Shown here: one piece after another, positions 59,111 through 64,000 of the stretch
Numbering within the stretch: the first letter of the stretch is position 1
Layout of the letters: every line of letters starts with the position of its first letter
NCBI GenBank assembly: GCA_963678675.1
Contig: OY783192.1
Location: 25,852,288 to 25,916,287 of the forward strand
Direction: 5' to 3'
DNA length: 64,000 nucleotides
Origin: Xiphydria camelus
Taxonomy: Eukaryota > Arthropoda > Insecta > Hymenoptera > Xiphydriidae
Position numbers and translations under genes: made by a program
The notes under the pieces: model-generated
The model's input: the letters and a program-made list of their open reading frames with translations, nothing else
Told to the model about the DNA's origin: nothing
The model's database searches: none

Positions 59111-59479
59111 TTAATTAAGCGCAACCGACCAGTAACGCACTCTCTCCTCCCTACTGTGGATCACTCACGCTATTATTCATACCAGTTGTATACGTTTGCA
59201 CGGAACAAGCCCTGTTTATCTGAAATCAAGCCAGTTGTTGTATAAGTTTTTTATATCGGAAAATAAGACGGTGAGTCCATTTTGTTTCCCTAATCGATAT
59301 GATATAGGTATTTATTTTATGGAAAAGTACGATCTTGTGCATCTATTGATGCTTGTTTTGCATTATTATGTTAAGTAATTTGCTAACTGTCTTAAAGTTT
59401 GTCATTTAATATCTAAAGGGGTAATGATGCGCATGTTGGGCTGACCTTCATACCGTCACCTTTGAATCAGCCAGAGAAA

Positions 59480-59615
59480 CCGAACGAGGTTTGTGGTGTT
59501 TGCGGCGAATTTGGCAAACAACGAGTTATGGTACAGATGTGTCCTTTGCTCAACTTTTGGAATCATGCCGAGTGTAGGTACTGGCTCAGATACCCCGAAA
59601 AACTATAAATGTGAC
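59480..59615 (+). pseudogene. PHD-finger remnant
   Basis: VCGVCGEFGKQRVM, then, across frame breaks, CPLLN, WNHAEC and a final CD.C-like segment: the C4HC3 spacing of a PHD finger, as found at the C-terminus of some pogo- and piggyBac-type transposases. Too short and broken to classify. Surrounding motifs GGTAATCATGCGCA (58,321; inverse near 59,748) hint at a larger decayed element. Confidence 0.5.
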
Positions 59616-60129
59616 CTATGCTCAAAGTAGGAGTTATTATAATCTCTTTTTATGTTCCAAAACTTCACACAATAAATGTTTTTAGAGCCTAAGTTTTGAT
59701 TTTATCTAATAATACTTTTAATGTGTGGGCACCATTCCCCAACTGTTGCGCATGATTACCCGCAAGGGCGGGGAATGGTGCGCAAGAGCAGTATTATTAC
59801 TTTCAGCAATATTGAGATTTAAATACTTTATTTTTCCTAAAATTGATTTACGTGCTGAGAGTAAACTAAATAGCAGTTCCGTTACGGTATTTACATTTAA
59901 ATTGTCAACAATGCTATAAGTGCTATAACGATTTCCGCTTAAGTGCGCACCTCTCCCTTAATCAATTTCACACTTTAGTATTTGTCTAAATGTTTACATC
60001 TAAGAGAGATTAATTCCTTAAGCAGTCCACTCGAAAAATTATAGTAGAAAGATCATTTTTAATCTGAACTAACCTCATTTTTAACTCTATGCTTATACGG
60101 GAATTCACGAATCAAGTATACCAGCACCT

Positions 60130-60335
60130 TACCCCTCGAAAGAGTCATGACAACTGCTACACGGACGCAGGTAATTCATCAAATGGAAGTGAAAACAGCT
60201 TTCCTTAACGGTTCATTAAAAGAGGAAATATACCTGAGAATTCCATAAGGGATTGAAGCCAAAGAAAATTATGTGTATAAACTTAACAAAACACTCTATG
60301 GTCTAAAACAAGCTGCTGGGTGTTAGTTTGAACAT
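60130..60335 (+). pseudogene. Ty1/copia reverse transcriptase fragment
   Basis: Reads VIHQMEVKTAFLNGSLKEEI, YLRIP, stop, GIEAKENYVYKLNKTLYGLK, QAAGC: the VHQMDVKTAFLNG and LYGLKQA motifs of copia reverse transcriptase. One in-frame stop and no flanking domains. Confidence 0.8.
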
Positions 60336-60660
60336 GAAAAAAGACTAATTGCTTACATTCAGAGATTAGAAGCCGCCAGTTTTGCGCCATGTCGTAAAAT
60401 GGTTATGACTCTCGCTTTTGAGTTTGCAAAAAAACTAGGAAAAAGAAAGGAAGAAGAAGGTTAGAGAAAAAGTTTTTGAGCAATAATTCGAATGAAGATT
60501 CTGCGGGGTGGCACTGGCTTTATTCATTCTTAGAGAGAAACCAAGAGCTGAGCATTAGGCAAGCAGAAAGTTTATCACTAGTTCGAGCAAAACGGAAGTG
60601 TCGTGAAGAAGTCGAAAATTACACAAGTTTACAAAAAAAAAAGTCCGGACTATTTGACCG
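60336..60660 (+). pseudogene. pogo-like transposase N-terminus
   Basis: LIAYIQRLEAASFAPCRKMV and LAFEFAKKLGKRK, then after a stop and frame change WHWLYSFLERNQELSIRQAE and SLSLVRAKRKCREEV. This is the HTH/CENP-B-type DNA-binding region of pogo/Jerky transposases (WL..FL.R.P.LS.R...). It is cut off by the MITE at 60,620 before any DDE catalytic domain. Confidence 0.7.
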
Positions 60661-61227
60661 GACCATGGTATTCCGAGGTATTTTTGCGTCCTGAATCCGA
60701 TCCCGAGGTCATCTGAGCCCCATCACGTCAGAAAAACGAGATTTCGAAATAAATAAATAAGGAAATGGGACTGCCCTGAGCAGCACCCAGAGCATGACTC
60801 CAAGGTTCTAAGGCCATTAGGGTCAGTGCTGGGTCCACTGTCAATATGCCACAGTGAACGGATTGCCGGAATTGGATGCCTTGACAGGGAGATCGTAATC
60901 CGCGAGATACAACGATCGTGGCAACATTTTATCCACTGGGGTGGTTCTGTGACTGTCCCGGTCGAGATTTAGGATTCCATTCCAATGTTTGGAAGATATT
61001 CAAGACCTAAACAGCTACCCTCTCCAACTCAACAGGTCGCTTGAGAAATTGTCCCGGGTCCGGTTCCAAAAAATGGTCATTTTAACCTCTAAATGACCTT
61101 GAAATCTCGTTTTTCTGACGTGATGGGGCTCAGATGACCTCGGGATCGGATTCAGGACGCAAAAATACCTCGGAATACCATGGTCCGGTCAAATAGTCCG
61201 GACTATTTTTTTTGTAAACCTGTGTTA
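60620..61227. mobile_element. Palindromic MITE with AGTCCGGACTATTTGACCGG arms
   Basis: Arms of more than 120 bp: TACACAAGTTTACAAAAAAA, then GTCCGGACTATTTGACCGGA, mirrored at 61,130-61,227. ORFs on both strands are mirror artefacts. Confidence 0.85.
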
Positions 61228-61549
61228 TTTTAAATTGTTGCACGAAACTTTTGAAAAGTATGACTTTTATAATCGTCCAGGCCAAACCTATAATACTACA
61301 TATATGGGCATAAATACCAAACATGTAGGCATAAACCCCATATAGTATGGGTTAAATGGCTAAACGCCTGTGTATTAAAACACTAACAAAACCCAAATAG
61401 AAATGCTTATTAAACCTTTTAAAATGTATTAAAACGATAAACGAAACTACAGAGATCGAATTATTTCTTAGAAATTCATTGCCTAGTCATAACTTTAGTC
61501 AATAAATTCAGTTTTCCTTAGTGTAGGCATATATCCCCAAGTTCCCCTA

Positions 61550-61690
61550 AACGTAAAGCGAGATTAGTGGCTCGTGGTTTTAGCCAAGCATATTTCTTAG
61601 ATTACAATGAAACATTCGCACCACTTGCGCGTATTACAATATTTAGAACAATTAGTGTCGTCAATTTAGCTTGTTATTGCTTAAAAATTT
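61550..61690 (+). pseudogene. Second Ty1/copia reverse transcriptase fragment
   Basis: KRKARLVARGFSQAYFLDYN and ETFAPLARITIFRTISVV, the start of the copia RT domain. It normally precedes the motif found at 60,130, so the order is reversed and two separate relics or a rearrangement are implied. Confidence 0.75.
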
Positions 61691-62479
61691 TCCGTAGCAT
61701 GTACTACATATTATATATACCGATCGATAGATAAAGATCCCCGAAATAAGAATATGCTTTTGTAATTGTGATCCCGGTGTCCTGTAATAATTTAATTAAC
61801 AAAAACTATTAACAATTGAGCCCTCATCGACTTTGGCGTGTTCCCTTTAGACCCAAAGAGTTTGTAACAAAAAAAAATACCTACCACATTACCTATAGAG
61901 TACAAAATTCTCTACAAACTTGATGTAGGATATTGTGCTCTACGATGTCTCGTTTTTGTTAAATTAATTAAAAAATCTTTTTGAGCGCAACGTTTTTTAC
62001 ATGAATAGCTGACTGAGCTAGCTCGTATCTTTTGTTCTCTTCTTCATTTTGTGTTTTGTGTGACAGTTAATTTATATTTTGTGAAAATGTCTTGTGTGGG
62101 TTCTTGTTGACGTCGCGAACGCGACGCGGACGCGGGGCGAAGCTGACGCAGTCAGCTGATCATGTAAAAAACGTTGCACTCAGAAAAATTTTTGAAGTGA
62201 AACTTCTTTGCTGTGGGGACTAAAAGCGTGGTATGCAACGAAAATTCCTCAAAAACCGTAACGAAACCCACACACTCCAGTGCTACCGTGCGTGCCTCAC
62301 TCATACACCGATCTCGACCCTGTCCCATTCCACTTAGGCCCTTCGCACACAACGCTACGCAGGTATCCGATACTCGACGAGTGTACACACACCACGCGAC
62401 GCGACTTTCGTCGGTGGCATGCGACCGGCATGCACAAGTATGGCCGATACTCGCGTCGCCGAGACTGTTCCGTCGCACA
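61691..62479. other. No recognisable gene
   Basis: Overlapping ORFs near 62,150-62,580 on both strands show no domain. A GC-rich patch (GCGACGCGGACGCGGGGCGA, 62,112) is notable but unexplained. Confidence 0.4.
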
Positions 62480-62935
62480 ATTATGTTTTCTTTTATTTTA
62501 CAACGATCTATTTTGTTGTTTGGCAATATGTTTATATATACTCGAAAGAGCTCTTTCTGCTCTACAAAACTGTTATAATTGTTATTTCGAATTATTAAAC
62601 TTTTTATTATTTTTCTGGCTTAGAAATGGAATATCCCGGGGGCAAAAATCAGCAGTTTCGACATCTGCTTTTCTTTGCTTTTCATCAAGGTCAAAAAACT
62701 GCCGTATACGGAGAAGGTGTTATAGGCGAGTCTTTGATAAAAAAGATGTCGAAAATTCTGATTTTTTCCTCCTGGATATTCCATTTCTAAGCCTGAAAAA
62801 TAATAAAAACTTGTTATTCGAATAAACAATTATAACAGTTTTGTAGATCAGAAAGAGCTCTTTCGAATGAATATAAACACTTTGTGGGACAGCAAACAAA
62901 TTGTTGTAAAATGAAAGAAAATAAAAGAAAACGCT
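62480..62935. mobile_element. Palindromic element with TTTTCTTTTATTTTACAAC arms
   Basis: The left arm (TTTTCTTTTATTTTACAAC, AAGAGCTCTTTCTGC, AACTGTTATAATTG) is mirrored at 62,755-62,935. The inner part TAGAAATGGAATATCC against GGATATTCCATTTCTA completes it. No coding. Confidence 0.75.
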
Positions 62936-64000
62936 ACGAACTTATTTTCCAACCCAATAGCATCGCGATCATAAATACTTCGTCAAACTAGGGTTCATCT
63001 CGCCATCAGCGAAGCAGTACATTTCGGCGAATCCAGGCTGCTAATGAGTTCGCAGTCCCTCACCTTTCATGAAAGGGTTAATTACTGGACGAATCGGAAT
63101 GAACCTTTACCGAAATATTCGGTTATCTATTGAAATCGTCATTTCTCTCCTTTACAAAGCTGAATGCATTTCGAATGCATTCGAAATATAGCGGTATCTG
63201 CGAGAAGTGGTTCATTACAATTCGTTCGCTAATTAGCCTTCCGGGAAAGGTGCAGGACTGCGAATACATAACAGTCCAGTCAAATTTCCGTTCAAATCGA
63301 AAAATGAGATAATGGCGAAAACTTGGGAAAAGGTGTGTTTTGATGTTATTAATGGAGGGAACATATTAAAAAAAGAATCCCCCCCGGCGAAGTGTGTAAA
63401 AAAATTATTTATTGTTGAAAAAATCGGTTCTTCGCTAATATTTTGAAAACTACGTGACCTATTGAAAAATAGTTAAGACAAAAGTTGTAGCTAATCAAAT
63501 TATCTATAAAAAAGCTATTACACTTTTTACCCTATCTTCAACGCCTAACAAGCTAGGACCTCCAGATGAGTTGAAATGTTCAAATATTCATAACAAATCC
63601 AAAAATTAAGATTTTTGCAATTTTCTTTTTTGTAACCCGTTTAGAAAAATCTCATCATTTTTCCTAGCGAAACCAAATTTTGATTTTCATTGTTGTTTAC
63701 ACATGATTGATTTTTAAAGTTTTAAATGCTTGAATTTACATAGAAATTTGCAATTAAAAATTTTTAAAATTATACCATCGTTTATTTTGGATTGTTTCTG
63801 AATAAAAAGATAAATAGCAATGCAACGTTTCTCATCTGGTTTGCAAGATATGCTAAACTGAAAAGGAAGGAGATTTATGCGATGATCACCACTGACTACC
63901 GTATGTCCGTCTCTGTACTGGCCAGTTAGAAAGTTACCTTCGGATAGGCTTGGTCGGTACTCGAGTCATTTAATACGGTAGAAGTCGAGTTGTCAGTTAG
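62936..64000. other. Gene-free end of window
   Basis: No ORF with support and no repeat pair found. 63,350-63,850 is AT-rich and resembles non-coding transposon interior in style only. Confidence 0.4.

Noticed and set aside
60130..61690. One intact copia RT
   Set aside because: The two RT pieces are in reversed order and separated by pogo and MITE sequence.
62152..62825. Overlapping ORFs on both strands
   Set aside because: No domain, no splice support, and partly inside a palindromic element.

Overview
The window looks like AT-rich arthropod nuclear DNA, most likely insect and possibly hymenopteran. The evidence is short introns with GT/AG borders, piggyBac, Kolobok-like, Helitron, pogo-like and copia sequences, many palindromic MITEs, and BEN-domain and tyrosine-recombinase genes of kinds I associate with arthropod genomes. 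No rRNA gene, intact tRNA gene, housekeeping gene or CRISPR array is visible. Species cannot be fixed from the sequence alone.

Layout. 1-1,900: nested MITEs and a small frameshifted gene. 1,884-4,460: a piggyBac transposon with both ends and its TTAA duplication; the transposase start codon appears to be split by an intron. 4,461-9,300: nested fold-back elements. 9,725-15,973: a three-exon gene encoding two zinc fingers, a tyrosine-recombinase (Crypton-like) domain and a C-terminal SANT/Myb-like domain, broken by one frameshift and one TGA. 17,535-24,560: a satellite of about 628 bp with an emerging dimeric higher-order repeat. 25,000-34,400: repeated coiled-coil exons broken up by palindromes of 1.0 and 1.9 kb, a Helitron and TTAA-flanked MITEs.

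34,450-49,790: a multi-level nest. A copia retrotransposon holds a 13.9-kb element (B, 35,062-48,961). B holds a second element (A, about 35,799-43,912) with 1.43-kb inverted repeats. A holds three MITEs, and B also holds a MITE and a solo LTR. A and B encode diverged members of one protein family: an N-terminal Cys/His module, a PIN/FEN-like region and a C-terminal CXC cluster. Both genes are decayed. At several insertion points, deleting the insert and one copy of the target duplication restores the host reading frame exactly.

50,136-57,630: remains of host-type genes. A 106-codon minus-strand fragment is cut by a TA-flanked MITE. A six-exon BEN-domain gene has a complete Kolobok-like transposon (53,933-56,510) inside its last coding exon. 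One minus-strand exon lies at 57,470-57,625. 57,700-64,000: fragments of copia reverse transcriptase, a pogo-like transposase and a PHD finger, plus more palindromic MITEs.

The genes form no pathway. The window is best read as a mobile-element graveyard around two recognisable, damaged host-type genes. Seven insertions are flanked by TTAA. Frame breaks are unusually often single-base changes in A runs, so assembly error has to be separated from real decay.
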